A stretch of 64,000 bases of DNA from Scylla paramamosain (Eukaryota > Arthropoda > Malacostraca > Decapoda > Portunidae). Shown here one piece after another: positions 32,425-45,465 of this stretch. The position numbers and the translations under genes were made by a program. Every line of letters begins with the position of its first letter. The stretch's first letter is position 1. The stretch is from assembly GCF_035594125.1 (NCBI RefSeq), contig NC_087171.1, positions 11,884,267 through 11,948,266 on the forward strand. Direction: 5' to 3'. The notes under the pieces were generated by a model. That model saw only the letters and a list, made by a program, of their open reading frames with translations. It did not search any database and had not been told where the DNA came from.

Positions 32425-32680
32425 CCATTCATAAACCACTCGTACTCTTTCTTTCTCCCTAATCTAACTGTCTGGCCTCCTTTCATAGTATCTCACAGCC
32501 TTCATTTCATTCCGTTCCGTCAGTATACTCGTATTTACCCGAGTGTGTCTTCTGCCATTCATGAACCACTTTTTCCTTCTCCCTGTTCTTCTATCTAATT
32601 TTCTGTCCTCTTTTCATACTATCATCTCAACAGCCTTCATTTCACTCCGTTCCGTCAGTATATACCCCAAGCACGTCTTT
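32425..32680. repeat. Tandem duplication, period about 130 bp
   Basis: The segment from 'ccattcataaaccact' (32425) recurs from 'ccattcatgaaccact' (32555). Both continue through 'cctc.tttcata.tatc', 'cagccttcatttca.tccgttccgtcagtata' and 'cccgag/cccaag'. Confidence 0.6.
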
Positions 32681-33040
32681 TCTCGTTTTCTCGTGCCTCC
32701 ATAGAAAACGGAAAACGTCAGGACCAGCGACACACGTGAAGTCTCCTGACGGCGGGGCATTGCTATCACAGGGACACGGCCTCTCCTCCGCACCTGAAGC
32801 CATATTGAGTGAAGCAAGGGCGGCTCATGCATAAGGAACAGCAAGTAGTGATGGTGACCTATTACTGGGACCAGAAAATAAACCATGCCAGGTGATGATA
32901 GGAAATACGTAGGGTAATGAGGGGACATGCAGCAGTGAGGACCCCACACAACTGGTTAGGACCGCGGCGCCTTCACCCTCACTCCCATAGAAGGTAAATG
33001 AGGGTCGTTGCCAGATAGAAAGTGGAAGATCTGCGGCAGG

Positions 33041-33262
33041 AGGGATGTATGTATGTATGCAGGGGCAGGAACAGTTAAGCAGGTCGAGGTAATGGTGTGA
33101 TGCCTTCCTTGTATGGGTGGATGGGGGACGGACGTATGTATGTATGTGTCTGTGTGTGTGTGTGTGTGTGTATGTGTGTGTGTATGTATAGGTATGCATG
33201 TGTTCTACCGTCTCCTCGTGGAAATTAATTGTATATACACTGATTAATAGATACATACATAC
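33041..33262. repeat. GTAT/GT/ATAC-rich degenerate repeats
   Basis: Short (GTAT)n at 33044-33060 and 33134-33148, an interrupted (GT)n to 33184, and (ATAC)n at 33250-33262. Confidence 0.8.
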
Positions 33263-33375
33263 ATATATAAACATACATAAGTTTGTAGAAGACAGAATCA
33301 TGCAGTATATCGTAACAAATTACCAAAACACCATCATATATTAGAATTTTAAATATACACCATCAGAAACACCCC

Positions 33376-33504
<129 letters not shown>

Positions 33505-33829
33505 CGATAGACATTCCCCCAGCCCTCAAACTCCACCCGACACATCAAACTTATCAAGAGGCGTATGAGTTAAAGAAAATTACCATGCAGTTGTTTATTA
33601 CCTTTTAAGTGCTGTCAGACTTGATTAAGAATGCACATTGTACTTTCAAACATGAGCTTGTGCTCGACAGGGTTTAATAACCCTTTCAAACCTCTCACCC
33701 GGCATCCTGCACACACCAACTCCTTCCTCTTACAACTCGAACATCACATCTTTACAATTTAGTCAACACGGGATTAGAGACAGATTCCAAAATATTGAGT
33801 CATATGAAGTCCAACATGTGGGAGGGGAG

Positions 33830-33832
<3 letters not shown>

Positions 33833-33903
<71 letters not shown>
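33833..33903. repeat. (AG)n microsatellite
   Basis: About 71 bp. Confidence 0.97.
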
Positions 33904-33906
<3 letters not shown>

Positions 33907-34168
33907 TCAGACCAGGTGGCGTAATTATTATGGCCGAAATAAATTAAAAAAAAAGTAAAGGAAGATAGAAAGAAAAGAAAAGAAATAAGCTCAAAACATC
34001 CATGGCGATTCATTCATAAGAAAACCAAGACATGATTTCCAATTATCCCCATGCGGTTAGAATACACATGATCCGCTGACAGGCGTGAGGAACTTTGTAG
34101 CCATGCTTGTGACGCGTCTCCGCTCACGGCGATCGAATGGGATAGCAAATCCTGCCACTCTGTATAGA

Positions 34169-34378
34169 TCCTTGTTCTTAAAAGTCTCGGCGCTTCATGT
34201 CAGCTACTTCCTTTTTCATTGAAATTATTAAGGCTTTCAGGGATGACATGAATCTAGTGGTACTTTATCAAATTTCTATATCATCAATTGGGAAAACACC
34301 AGTGATAATCAGACTAATTACCTCTGCGGCCCTTGAAAGTAGTCCATGTGAGAGAATAAAGCATTTAAGAAAACGAGA
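34169..34378. mobile_element. Family A element, diverged copy
   Basis: The left end (TCCTTGTTCTTAAAAGTCTCGGCGC) and right end (GCATTTAAGAAAACGAG) are degenerate inverted versions of each other. Internal 'taatcagactaatta' and 'gcggcccttgaaagtagtcc' match the family blocks in order. The length is about 210 bp. An open frame crosses it, but that frame runs in from unique DNA and has no recognisable protein. Confidence 0.45.
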
Positions 34379-34650
34379 TCTCGATACGCAAATCATGCAT
34401 GCGAAAACGTGTGGGAAATCGTCCAAATCCAGGGTAAATTTCAGGCTGAGACCAGGGCTGGCACAGGTCCCAACAGCCGCCGTAGTAACAGAACGTGTTT
34501 TTGATAAGCAAAGGAAGGCGAGGGATTAGAGAGAGAGAAAAAAAAATGTGTTTGCCTTCAAGCCAGGATCCAGTAGAAGAGTATTAAACTAGCCTGGCGT
34601 GGCTGAGGAGTGTAGGAGGTAGATCTGCAGAGAGGGAGTAGAGGGGAGGA

Positions 34651-34945
34651 CTGGCAGGCAGGCAGGCAGGCAGCAAGGTTGGTAGACAGTCAAGAAGGGA
34701 AGCAGACAGGGATAGATGTTCGTAGTGAGGTAGGTGTTCGAGCAGACATGCAAAAAGAAAATCAGGCAACACGGATAAAAGTCAGACAGTCAGAGCAAAA
34801 TAGAAAATCAGGCAAACAGATAAATAGTCAGTTAGGTAGTTAAGTAGTCAGGTAGTAAGGCAGACAAGCAGACAGATAGACAGACAGGCAAGTAGCCAGA
34901 CAGATAGACAGACAGACAGAACAGATAAACAGGCAGGCAGAACAA
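34651..34945. repeat. (CAGG/CAGA)n degenerate array
   Basis: GGCA units at 34650-34672, then loose CAGA/CAGT/TAGT units spaced about every 4-12 bp to 34945. Probably an old tetranucleotide array. Confidence 0.75.
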
Positions 34946-35065
34946 TAAACAAGGGCGGGAGGATGTTGAGGGTAAGGTTAGAGAGGCAGGGACATAGCTC
35001 ACCTTGTTCAGGACGGCAGCAAAAACAGGACTTCAGGCACGTGGACCACCTCCTGCACCACAACC

Positions 35066-35068
<3 letters not shown>

Positions 35069-35153
<85 letters not shown>
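35069..35153. repeat. (GA)n microsatellite
   Basis: About 85 bp. Confidence 0.97.
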
Positions 35154-35155
<2 letters not shown>

Positions 35156-35700
35156 CTAGGCAAAAGAAGAGGGGTAAGAAAAAAAAGGAAGTAAGAGAGG
35201 AAATTCCTCTCTTACTTCCCTCCCCAAAAATGACGCCCCACTCAGCACTGGCGGGATAGTTCGTGGGGTTCTTGCCTGCCTCTTCGTTTTGCGTCCCCTT
35301 CGCTCCGCCAAGGCCTTGTATATACGCAGACTTGTAGTGAGGATGACATTAAATCACACGTTTGGCTCGACTCATCAGGTGTTTAAGGCGACATCTTCCC
35401 TTTGTGAGTTGCTGTCAGTGTCGTTGGGGTGAGTATGTAAGTGTTCCAGTGTTGCAGTGTTCCTCATAAGCTGTCCCTCATAAGCTACAAAACACTAAAT
35501 TTACATAAGATTATTATTATTATTTTATTATTTTTAGTGGCCGTCTTTGATTTTAAATAGTTCTTTTTTTTTTTTTTCTATCGTTTACCACTGAAAATTA
35601 TACGTATCTCTTCTCTCTTTTCTCGTTTTTAATTTAGGTGATTAAAATCACTTACATTTTTTTTCTCTCTCATTGTCTGATCACTAGGAATAATACGTTT

Positions 35701-35703
<3 letters not shown>

Positions 35704-35771
<68 letters not shown>
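35704..35771. repeat. (TG)n microsatellite
   Basis: About 68 bp. An A20 run follows near 35805-35824. Confidence 0.97.
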
Positions 35772-35772
<1 letters not shown>

Positions 35773-35824
35773 AATTTGATAGGGTTATCCACTTTCAGTA
35801 GCATAAAAAAAAAAAAAAAAAAAA

Positions 35825-37239
35825 GTTGTCCACGTGATGCATTTAGCAAGACCTTGGAGGGAGAGGTGGAGAGCGCCACAGCACGGTCCACTGGAAGGTA
35901 ACAAAACAATAACATCCATAACAACAACAGTAACAACAGCATGAAGAACAACACCTACGACATTAACACTTAACAACGGAACTTGGAAGGAAAAACACGA
36001 TCTAACTTGTAATATTCAAGGGCGAGAATTCCAGTGTCGGATCATCTCGTCACGTGTCAGGCGCATATAAAAAATAATAAATAATTAAAAAGATAAACAA
36101 AAATAAAAAAAGGCAAAAGTAAAATTAGCACGCCTTGGGCCATGATTATCTTTATTTTCTTTTTTTCTTTCTTCTTTCATTCTTTTAGTTTTCTGTCATT
36201 CTTTCATTGTGTGCTTGAGTTTTCTCCTGGTTTGGTTTTTTCTTTTCTTTTTCTTTTCACTTTTTTACTTTTTTCTTTTCCTCTATCCATCTATCTGTGT
36301 ATCTATCCATTTTTTTCTATATTATCCACCTATCCATCTCCTTTTTTTCTTTCCTTTCTTTCTTCGTCTAATTATCAGTCTCTCATTATTTCACCATTCT
36401 TCCGTTGTTCCTTTCATTCATCCTTTCTATCTTGCCCTCCTTTCTTCACGTGCCTGCTTGTTTGTCTTCCCTGCTCGTCGTGTTTTCGAGGCCAACGTCT
36501 CTTTCCTTTTGGTCTTTTTGTGCTTGTTTATTGCAACACATGCCGTTTTTTTCTGGCTGGCGATTTGCTCTGCTCCGTTACTAGACCCCCATTCGAGGCT
36601 GTGGGTTCACTTGGCATCCTTACTCAGGTATAGGCAAGCGGGTATGCAGGCGGAGTCGCTTAGTTACCAAGGTACTAATGAGAAACCTCAAACCAGACAT
36701 AAGAATGAGTGATTAAGACGTAAAGCTATGTGTGTGTTAACTAACTTGCTGATTACTTTTCTATGCTGTCAAAATAGTTCACCAATTTGATGTTTTTTTT
36801 TTTTTTTTTCCATATATTTTTATACTAAGTGAATTTTTCCCAATAGTAAACGTACATACTTTCCCGTGCCCCACTCTCGCCGTGGGTACACAGTGCGTGG
36901 TGGGAAACCGGTTAGTTGTCGAGGTCCCTGTGGACTCCGGCTTGGAATAGCAACGCTCTAGGGCCTCGCGTGTCATCCTGCCCTGTAGTGGTAGTGGTGG
37001 TGGTGAAGTGAGGCCGAAGGGTAGGACGAGAACAAGTTTTGGCTGTAGCTTCCTCCACTACCATTTGTATTGCATTATATTGCTGCTACTATTACTCTAT
37101 TATTTTATTCTTTTTTTCTTCTATTCTCTAGTTTGTTTACCTCTGATATAGATAGTTAGTACAGAGTGGTGGTGTTAAACTTAGTAACCTATAATACAGT
37201 TCGGACCTAAAGTACTTGCTGTTTGAAATTCTCTTAATT
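35825..37239. other. No gene seen; T-rich stretch
   Basis: 36140-36460 is strongly pyrimidine-rich, which produces long Phe/Ser/Leu frames in two phases. No motif supports a protein. Confidence 0.5.
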
Positions 37240-37250
37240 TCTACTACTAG

Positions 37251-37282
<32 letters not shown>
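37240..37282. repeat. (ACT)n microsatellite
   Basis: About 43 bp with one GTA break. Confidence 0.94.
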
Positions 37283-37504
37283 CACGCAACCTCATCACGA
37301 AACCTTGAGGCAAATCATGGCATAAACTCTTCCCAACCCCCAGTAGCTCCTCACCATAACATAAGCCAGCGTTAGTTGCCACATCACATTGCTTCAATCT
37401 TGTAATATTATCTTACACATTTCAGCCCCAGCCACGTCATCAGCACAACCGCATCCCTCACACCGCCACCCTGTCCATTCACTTGTACCTCACACTTGGT
37501 TCTG

Positions 37505-37507
<3 letters not shown>

Positions 37508-37594
<87 letters not shown>
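37508..37594. repeat. (GA)n microsatellite
   Basis: About 87 bp. Confidence 0.97.
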
Positions 37595-37597
<3 letters not shown>

Positions 37598-37977
37598 TGG
37601 TCATGCTTTATACATTTTCGTAATAATTTTCTCTTCACGTTCGACCTTATACACCTTTCCTTCCTGCTCCTCTTTCTCCTTCAGGTCGTTAAAGGCATAA
37701 ACGGTTTAGAGATCCGTGTATTTCAGGTTAACAGGTCAGGTGGAGGCCCGCGAGGTTTCTCATTGGGGCTTTAGGTGGCTACCCGGATGTCAAGGCCGAG
37801 CGAGCGTCCTGCATGAGAGATGAACTGTCACGGGACCCAGTGTTAGACGCTCGAGGCTTCCTGATTTCTTGCTTAAGTATTCCCTCTACGAGCACCCCTG
37901 ACCTCCTCTACTACAACGTCTCTCTTTCATTTTACAACATGGAGTGTGTTTAGTTACGTCATTTCAGGAGTGTTTTT

Positions 37978-38015
37978 TTTTGTGTGTGTGTTTGTGTGTG
38001 TGTGTGTGCGTGTGT
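37978..38015. repeat. (GT)n, interrupted
   Basis: GT with TTT and GC breaks, just upstream of a family A copy. Confidence 0.85.
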
Positions 38016-38016
38016 A

Positions 38017-38193
38017 TATTTCGTAACTCAGTCGTTGTGATCTTCAAGGATGTTTTCATGATTCTGCTGAAAGTTTAACAAGAATTCTCCTTCACCAGTG
38101 AAGAGAAAACACCCATGGGAACTTGACTAATCATCTCCACAGCATTTGAAAATAGTCCTTATGGAAACACAAAATAGTTTCAGAATTACGAGC
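38017..38193. mobile_element. Family A element, with a partial second copy downstream
   Basis: The family blocks 'gggaacttgactaatcatctccacagcatttgaaaatagtcc' (38115-38157) and the right end GTTTCAGAATTACGAGC are present. The left end near 38017 is weak. A further fragment with 'tccatgagaacctaactgtttccatggcctctgaaaa' lies at about 38240-38330. It repeats the central block, so two copies or a partial duplication sit here. Confidence 0.45.
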
Positions 38194-38737
38194 TGGGTAC
38201 AGTACATAGTCTCCCATAGCGGGCACATCAACCTACATATATCCATGAGAACCTAACTGTTTCCATGGCCTCTGAAAAATATACCTGATGAAAGCAAGAA
38301 AAATACTGGGTGGGTGTAGCTACAGTGACATATAGCGAGACCATCAACCTATCGTTTTTTGAAGTGAGAAACACCCAACCTGACACCGCCACCACTCTCT
38401 CCAGTAATACAAGATACATAATGTGCAGGAACAGTAACATCAGCAGCAACCAATCCATGACATAACTCTCGGTGTCTCGTTTTCCTCTTTCCCACTGGGC
38501 CGCAGACGCTTCTCGTTTTCTGTGCATGTGTTGTGTATTCATTGTTGCGAGGCATATTGAGTGCTCTGGGTACTGAGTGGAGCTTGTCCATGGATGGTGG
38601 TGGTGGTGGTGGTGGTCTTGACTTTCTCTCGTGGGTGGCATGTGAGCGGACCAGGGAGAGGGAGAAGGAGGGAGAGGGAAAGGCTATGCAGTGAGTCGCT
38701 CCTTATCTCGATTACCTTTTTATCTCTCCCCGCAATC

Positions 38738-38740
<3 letters not shown>

Positions 38741-38805
<65 letters not shown>
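38741..38805. repeat. (AG)n microsatellite
   Basis: About 65 bp. Confidence 0.97.
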
Positions 38806-38808
<3 letters not shown>

Positions 38809-38842
38809 TTGAGTAGTGTGCTTAACTTGTTTATATGGCGCC

Positions 38843-38844
<2 letters not shown>

Positions 38845-38932
<88 letters not shown>
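38845..38932. repeat. (GA)n microsatellite
   Basis: About 88 bp in the same orientation as the tract 40 bp upstream. It may be a split or duplicated array. Confidence 0.97.
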
Positions 38933-38937
<5 letters not shown>

Positions 38938-38963
38938 CCATGCAGTATGGGGACAACTGACAG

Positions 38964-39545
38964 CTACCATCATCACCATCACCACCTCACCATATCACCA
39001 CTAAAATCACCACTCGAGCAGCCATCACCACTTTCTTCCTGCACTTCCCATTGTCCTGATTCACTTGTGGGCACGAGCGCAGGTTGGGACAGTACAGAGG
39101 CACACAAGAGACACACCCATCTCTCACCTCCCCTTCTCCTGCATCCCCCCCCCCGCCACCATCCGCCCATCTCCTGTCTAGTGGTGCGCAGTGTTTGGCG
39201 TCTCACAGGCGACTTGAGACCACTCACTGTAAACAAAGAAACCAGCACCACTATCTCTCAATCCTCCTCTTGCACCGTCACTGCCACCATCACCCCGTCA
39301 GTAGCTACCGTCACCATCTACCGTCATCATCACATCAGTTGTAGTCACCACCGCACCGCTCCATTGTCACTAGCAACATCTCCACAATATCACTACTAAC
39401 GCTACCACACCGTCACTACTGTCACCATCACTAGCATCATCACCACATCAGTTATAGTCACCACCACGCCACCACTACTGCCACCACCACAGTGTCAGAC
39501 CAGTAGCTCCCGTCACCACATCATCACCATCATCACCACAGCACA
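38964..39545. repeat. CAC/CAT-rich low-complexity region
   Basis: Irregular ATCACC/CCACCGTC units over about 580 bp give Thr/His/Ser-rich frames. There is no pure array and no recognised protein. Confidence 0.7.
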
Positions 39546-39789
39546 ACATACTCGTACCTTGTTTTTTTTTCTGGTATCTTATAATAACTAAATAAGTAGA
39601 GACATGGATAAATAACTAAATAAATAATGGTTTACTTGAATGGTATTCAACAAGACTAAGGTTATTTACTCATTGTAGTATAGTGTAATGTACTTGTGTC
39701 GTAATAGTGATTGTACGGCAGTAAGCCTATCCAAATGCCTACTCAAGGTCACTAGACACCTTACATATTGTTTCTGCCACTGCCATTAT

Positions 39790-39834
39790 CACCACCACCA
39801 CCACCACCACCGCCTCCTCCTCCATCAACATCAC

Positions 39835-39869
<35 letters not shown>
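39790..39869. repeat. (CAC)n and (CA)n runs
   Basis: (CAC)n at 39790-39812, then (CA)n at 39831-39869 with one AAA break. Confidence 0.9.
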
Positions 39870-40024
39870 CGGCTCAGGTATTTGATTTCAGACTTATCAC
39901 CACTGCTGAGTGCTAATAATACTGTTTGACACAGCAAGAAGTAATGAGACAGATATCAAGGAATGGGATATAAATAGAAGAGGAAAATGAAGAAGAATGA
40001 AAAAGAAGAGAAAGAGCTAAAACA

Positions 40025-40068
40025 AGTACAACAACAACAACGACGACGACGACGACGACGACAACAAA
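40025..40068. repeat. (CAA)n-(CGA)n compound
   Basis: CAA units, seven CGA units, then CAA. Confidence 0.92.
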
Positions 40069-40158
40069 TACTTCTTCAAGAGCTTTTATCTTTGCCTCCA
40101 CCTTCCCCACTCCCCCTCAACCCTCGACGTCTTGTCACCAAGGTCATCATGCACTTGA

Positions 40159-40191
<33 letters not shown>

Positions 40192-40261
40192 GGTAGTGGG
40201 GGCGTGCACGATGTGATGGTGTGCTTGGTGATGGTGGTGGTGGAGGTTCTAATAATGAAGG

Positions 40262-40319
<58 letters not shown>
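40159..40319. repeat. (CA)n and (GT)n inverted pair
   Basis: (CA)n at 40159-40190 and (GT)n at 40264-40319 are separated by 73 bp. Their outer flanks are not inverted repeats. Confidence 0.95.
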
Positions 40320-40324
<5 letters not shown>

Positions 40325-40480
40325 CATAGCAAGTCCAGTTGATAGATAACAATCCGTCTTATCTCTCCAAGAATTTACGAAATACGGGTACCTTCTCCGC
40401 TTAGTGTGTATTACTCTTACATCCCTCTTTTACCATCCACTCCCGCGACCACCACGCCTTGAAACCAAGACCGCGTATGC

Positions 40481-40659
<179 letters not shown>

Positions 40660-40735
40660 TTGACTGACACATGCACAATTAACATTTCACTTAAACATGC
40701 TCACCAGTGTATATCCGAGAGCTGTCCCTGTAATG

Positions 40736-41220
40736 CAATGGTTCCTGAACTAGGGGTAAATTGCCCCCTGGGGTTAATATAACATTTTTTTGTGGGTAAT
40801 GGAGGGATGACAACAAAAAAAGTGAAGAATTCTGGATATCAAGAAAACATTGTGTGTTATGTAACATGTACCTGATATGGCCCGTGTGTATGATTGCACA
40901 TTAGCAGAGATGCTTTAGGAAGAAAAATACATGACATATTATGTAATTAAGACGCAAGGGTACATGAATTGCTCAACACCTGGAATGGTTCATGAACCTA
41001 GAAAAGGTTGGGAACCACTGCTCTATTTCTCACTGTCAGTTTCTCTAAGCATTAGCCGAAGTAGGTGTAAGCAGGTGTGTATGAGTGCTGCACTGTGCAT
41101 TTAGTATTTACCTACTGTTACATTTTATAAAATGTATAACATTTTAACATTTATGAAATTTTATTTTATTTTATGAAATGCATAACTGGGTAATGAGCTG
41201 AGAAAGTTTGGGAACCACTC
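40736..41220. mobile_element. hAT-like non-autonomous element with 8-bp target duplication
   Basis: The left end CAATGGTTCCTGAACT matches the reverse complement of the right end (GAGTGGTTCCCAAACT) at 12 of 16 positions. Both resemble the CAGTGGTTCYCAACC ends common in hAT elements. The flanks CTGTAATG (40728-40735) and CTTTAATG (41221-41228) agree at 7 of 8 bases, the target-site length of hAT transposons. There is no transposase frame inside. A second right-type terminus, ending ..GGGAACCACTG at 41020, lies within the element. Its own 8-bp flank CTCTATTT fits the left flank poorly. The unit is therefore 485 bp with a duplicated right end. Confidence 0.75.
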
Positions 41221-41527
41221 CTTTAATGCATCATTGTGTCACCTCACAAACTGAGTGAACCAGTGATAAGATGCTGGGTCAAGGGGATATATGGGTATTT
41301 AAGGAGCGTCCCTAAACTTAGCGCCCCCTAAACTTTCGACACTACTGCTATTTCACGTCGACACCATGACTGACTTCGCGCACATCAGCTGATGGCGGTG
41401 CGGTGCCGTGCTGGCTCGCCACTCATTCTGCACTTCATATCCAAGGAGCAAGTCAGCCATAGGCACCGGCGGCGAGATGAAAGGCTAACGAGATTGAGCA
41501 GCGATCCCAGACCAGGTGGTGCCGCTG

Positions 41528-41528
<1 letters not shown>

Positions 41529-41612
<84 letters not shown>
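41529..41612. repeat. (AG)n microsatellite
   Basis: About 84 bp. Confidence 0.97.
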
Positions 41613-41615
<3 letters not shown>

Positions 41616-41876
41616 ATCAGAAGTGTGCAATATAGATCGTTGTTTTTTTAAAGATGTTGTTTAGATAGTATGAAATTAGTCGACAACAACAAACCAGCAT
41701 TTCAGTTCATTACTTCCCTGATTGGACACAAACCAGCACCTTTTCTCGACGAAGTTAAAAAAATAAGAAAATAATAAAATCATGCAGCCCAACGTGTCAT
41801 AGTAAGATTGTCTCTCATTCCACGTAGAAAAAACATAGTACCTTTTATGCCCACCGTAATTTTTCTTCAGTCACTT

Positions 41877-41892
41877 CACTTCACTTCACTTC

Positions 41893-41923
<31 letters not shown>

Positions 41924-42051
41924 CTTCTTCTTCTTCTTCTTCTTCTTCTTCTTCTTCTTCTTCTTCTTCTTCTTCTTCTTCTTCTTCTTCTTCTTCTTCT
42001 TCTTCTTCTTCTTCTTCTTCTTCTTCTTCTTCTTCTTCTTCTTCTTCTTCT
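41877..42051. repeat. (CTTCA)n-(CTT)n microsatellite
   Basis: Four CACTT units, then about 158 bp of pure (CTT)n (41894-42051), ending at a short A run. Confidence 0.97.
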
Positions 42052-42103
42052 ATAAAAAAAAAAGAAAACGAGAAAAGACAAGATAACATGTCCTTACGAA
42101 TCA

Positions 42104-42210
<107 letters not shown>

Positions 42211-42413
42211 TTTTTTTTTTTTCTAAGTGCCCTCCACCACCGTGTTCGCGAGGTGCTACAGGAAGGTCGCAGCTGGTAATCCCTCTCAGTATTGTTGTCT
42301 CCCCCACAAGCGGCAAGGCAAGGTCATTGTGTTATAAAAGTCTCGTGTTATCTCCTATCTCCTCAAGGCCCAGAATTGTATAGGTGCGTAGCGAGGAGGA
42401 AGTAAATCGCGTG

Positions 42414-42415
<2 letters not shown>

Positions 42416-42483
<68 letters not shown>
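42416..42483. repeat. (GT)n microsatellite
   Basis: About 68 bp. Confidence 0.97.
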
Positions 42484-42485
<2 letters not shown>

Positions 42486-42621
42486 TAATTGGCAGGCTGA
42501 TCTGTTGTGTTCCCTATGGCGGTGACCTCCTTCCTCCTGGACTCTGTGCTGTAGTGGTATGCTGTGCCCAGGACGGGATATGTGCTGTGTGTGGTAATGG
42601 CGATGAAAATAGGGAGCGATA

Positions 42622-42628
42622 ATGTTGT

Positions 42629-42662
<34 letters not shown>

Positions 42663-42739
42663 TTTCTTCTTCATCTTTTTCTTTTTCTTTTTCTTTTTCT
42701 TTTTTCTTTTTCTTCTTCTTCTTCTTCTTCTTCTTCTTT
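42622..42739. repeat. (GTT)n-(CTTTTT)n-(CTT)n compound
   Basis: GTT to 42662, then CTTTTT units, then CTT. The CTTTTT-to-CTT order recurs at 61.8 kb. Confidence 0.92.
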
Positions 42740-43537
42740 ATCATTTTCACCTTGTTTATACTTTTCTATCCTCTTGCGTGCGGACGATTTGGCCACATAC
42801 ACCACGGTTACACTGGGAAAACACTGCTACCGTACTCCCTGCGTGTCAGAAAAGGTGACTAAATGGAACAGAACGAATTGACTAAGGACTTTCTCTTATA
42901 TATTGTCATTCCTTCATTAAAACGGGGAGTGAGGTCTTGTTTCGACTACCTCCCTTTAATTAAAAGATCTCAGCTCGGTGTGTAATGCATTGTTGCAAAA
43001 TCAAGATGAGAAAGGAAGCATACAACGAGAAGAAAAGAGTGCCGGAATATAGAAAGGCGTGAGAGAAGAGTAAGAGTGAATAAAACATGCAAGGATAGGA
43101 GATAAAGGCTTTTGAGCAGCAGTGCGTGTCAGATATAGGGAAGAAAAAGATAGACAAACACAACAGGAACAACAGTAACTAGAAAAAAAAAAAAAACTCG
43201 CCAAAGAAGCTGTGGCACGCAGAGTCCTCAGCGACACTCTAATCGCTCGGTGTTTTGGTTGCTGTTCCCTGGCAGTTTGGTAGTGGCGTCAGACAGGAGG
43301 GAACTATTTGGGGTGTCTCGTACGTACACTTTTTGGACCTTCTGGGATTGTAAACAACACTCTAGTCACTACCACACACCTAACAACACACTTCCCCGCC
43401 ACACATACGCGTAGCAGTCTAGACATAGAAGAACCCACGTATTTTTACAGCGCATTGATGATTTGTGTCTCAATTTAATCGTCATATGCTTTTTGAGGGT
43501 TATGATTGTATGTTTTTCTTTAGTCAGTTGGCTTTTT

Positions 43538-43538
<1 letters not shown>

Positions 43539-43625
<87 letters not shown>
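43539..43625. repeat. (CT)n microsatellite
   Basis: About 87 bp. 42740-43538 before it holds no recognised gene. Confidence 0.97.
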
Positions 43626-43627
<2 letters not shown>

Positions 43628-43708
43628 TGTTGCGTCTTTGGCATTATTTGTAGAAAGGACGGAAGATTCAACAGTTTAGTGTGTTTCTTTATAGTCTCCT
43701 GGGTTCCC

Positions 43709-44035
43709 TCATCATCACCATCATCATCATCGTCGTCGTCATCGTCGCCGTCGTTGTCATCATTTATGTCATCGTGATCGTTGTCATCGTCATCAGTCTC
43801 TCACACCATACTGTCACCATCTATCTTCATCATCGACATCATCATCAAGAGTATCATTATCATCATCATCATTATCATCGGAAACATTATCATCATCACC
43901 ACAATCATCACCACCACTGTCCTTTATCCTCATGGTTACTGTCATCGTCGTCACCATCATTGCACTTCACTGTAATCACCATCACTTCCATAATTTTTTT
44001 CTACCATAATCACCACCAGCAGCATTAGGAGGAGC
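43709..44035. repeat. ATC/GTC-rich low-complexity region
   Basis: Irregular ATC, GTC and ACC triplets over about 325 bp. Confidence 0.75.
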
Positions 44036-44137
44036 ATCACCAGTAGCACTATTACCGCACGCTGTCACCTGCAGGCTGGTGCTCACTGGATGCTGCCTGG
44101 CCCTTCCCCCAGTCTTTGTGTTGTGGCACCTGACAAG

Positions 44138-44361
44138 GCTCGTATCCTGCAACACTTCTGCGCTGCTCTTCCATTACTTTCAAAAGGTTCTTGTTGAAGT
44201 TGTACGGATTTTTGAGGACGTTATTTTTCATAGTTCTATTGGCAGATTAACACGATTCTTACATTATTAGCAGGAGATATACTCTTTAGAACCCGGCTAA
44301 TGATCTCTGTAGCGTTTTGTAAGAGTCCTGTTGAAACAGCATAGTATTTCTGAATATGGGG
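44138..44361. mobile_element. Family A element, near full length
   Basis: The ends are GCTCGTATCCTGCAACACTTCTGCGC on the left and TATTTCTGAATATGGGG on the right, which are inverted relatives. The interior holds 'cttacattattag', 'gaacccggctaatgatctctgtagcg' and 'agtcctgttgaaacag' in the same order as the 13.6-kb copy. The length is 224 bp. The 6-bp flanks (GACAAG and GAAAGG) agree at only 4 positions, so the target duplication is unproven. Confidence 0.55.
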
Positions 44362-45465
44362 GAAAGGGGTCACCGTGTTTCTGAGTGTTTCGTATTGCTT
44401 GCCGACACACAGTAGCTGCCAGAGGATCGGACTGGAGGAAAATCAAGGGGTGGCTAAATCTTCCCTCAAGACCCAGCCTGGAATGACCTCTCGGCCGCAG
44501 TGCTCAAGAGTACTCTATCCGAAAGCAGCACAGTGTTTGTCACGTTCCAGTGAAATTTGTGTAAGCCCTCCCCGCCACAGGCAATATCAGCTTTAAGTTC
44601 CGCTACGTGTGTTGACGTGTTTTGTGTATCCCTCCCATGCACCTGCTTATTTATTTTATTTTATTTTATTTTATTTATTTATTTATTTATTTATTTATAT
44701 ATTTTATTTTATTTATTTATTTATTAATCAATTAATTTTTTTTTTTTTTTTTTTTGGGGGGGAGAGATGATGACGGAAGCAACAGAAAAAAATAAAGCAC
44801 CAGAATGGCTGGGGGTGTTGAAGCTCTCCATGTTGTTCCTTCTCGTTTGGAATTTCTAATTTCTTGTATCCAGGAAGGCTTCGTCACAAGGCGTTCACTG
44901 CAACCAGCCACCCCCGGCGTATGAAGGGCCGGCCGTGGCGTCCGGTGCCCCGACCACCACTACAGACACACTACGACTGAGCTGCCTCGTTTAAGACGCC
45001 TGCATAGTTTAAGGTTATGATGGTGTCTCCTATTCGGTGAGTCCCTCAAAGAATAACGGCCAAGGCCATGCACGGGCGACGCGGGGACGTGCAGGGGACG
45101 TGTGTTGTATTGGTCACTACGCGTCGCTCATGGCCAGCAGCGGTTGCCTTATGCACTTGTGTTGTGATGCTGCCAGGTTGGCGACACATGCCTCGCTCGG
45201 CGACCACTACATCTGGTAGAGGGACGGCGAATGGGTATCAAACAATCTTATTGTCACTTATTGTCACGGGTCATTGTCATCGTCACTTATTTGTATTTAC
45301 ACACAATGCCCGGCCAGGGTAGAACACCGTGTCCTACTTGAGAGCAAGCGGCCATCTTGAGAACCGGTTGTCTGGGTGGTGGCGGCAAGTGGAGGCGCCA
45401 GGAGGCCCGCTGCTGCACCGCCATGCTGCCACCTTCACCACTATAGCATTGCTTACATACATTAA

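Noticed and set aside
34197..34529. 110-codon frame considered as a gene
   Set aside because: More than half lies in a family A repeat element, and the rest is unrecognised.
36142..36712. Phe-rich hydrophobic frames of 160-170 codons
   Set aside because: T-rich composition gives two overlapping hydrophobic frames; neither has charged loops or known motifs.
40159..40319. CA and GT pair considered as an inverted duplication
   Set aside because: Flanking unique sequences are not inverted copies.
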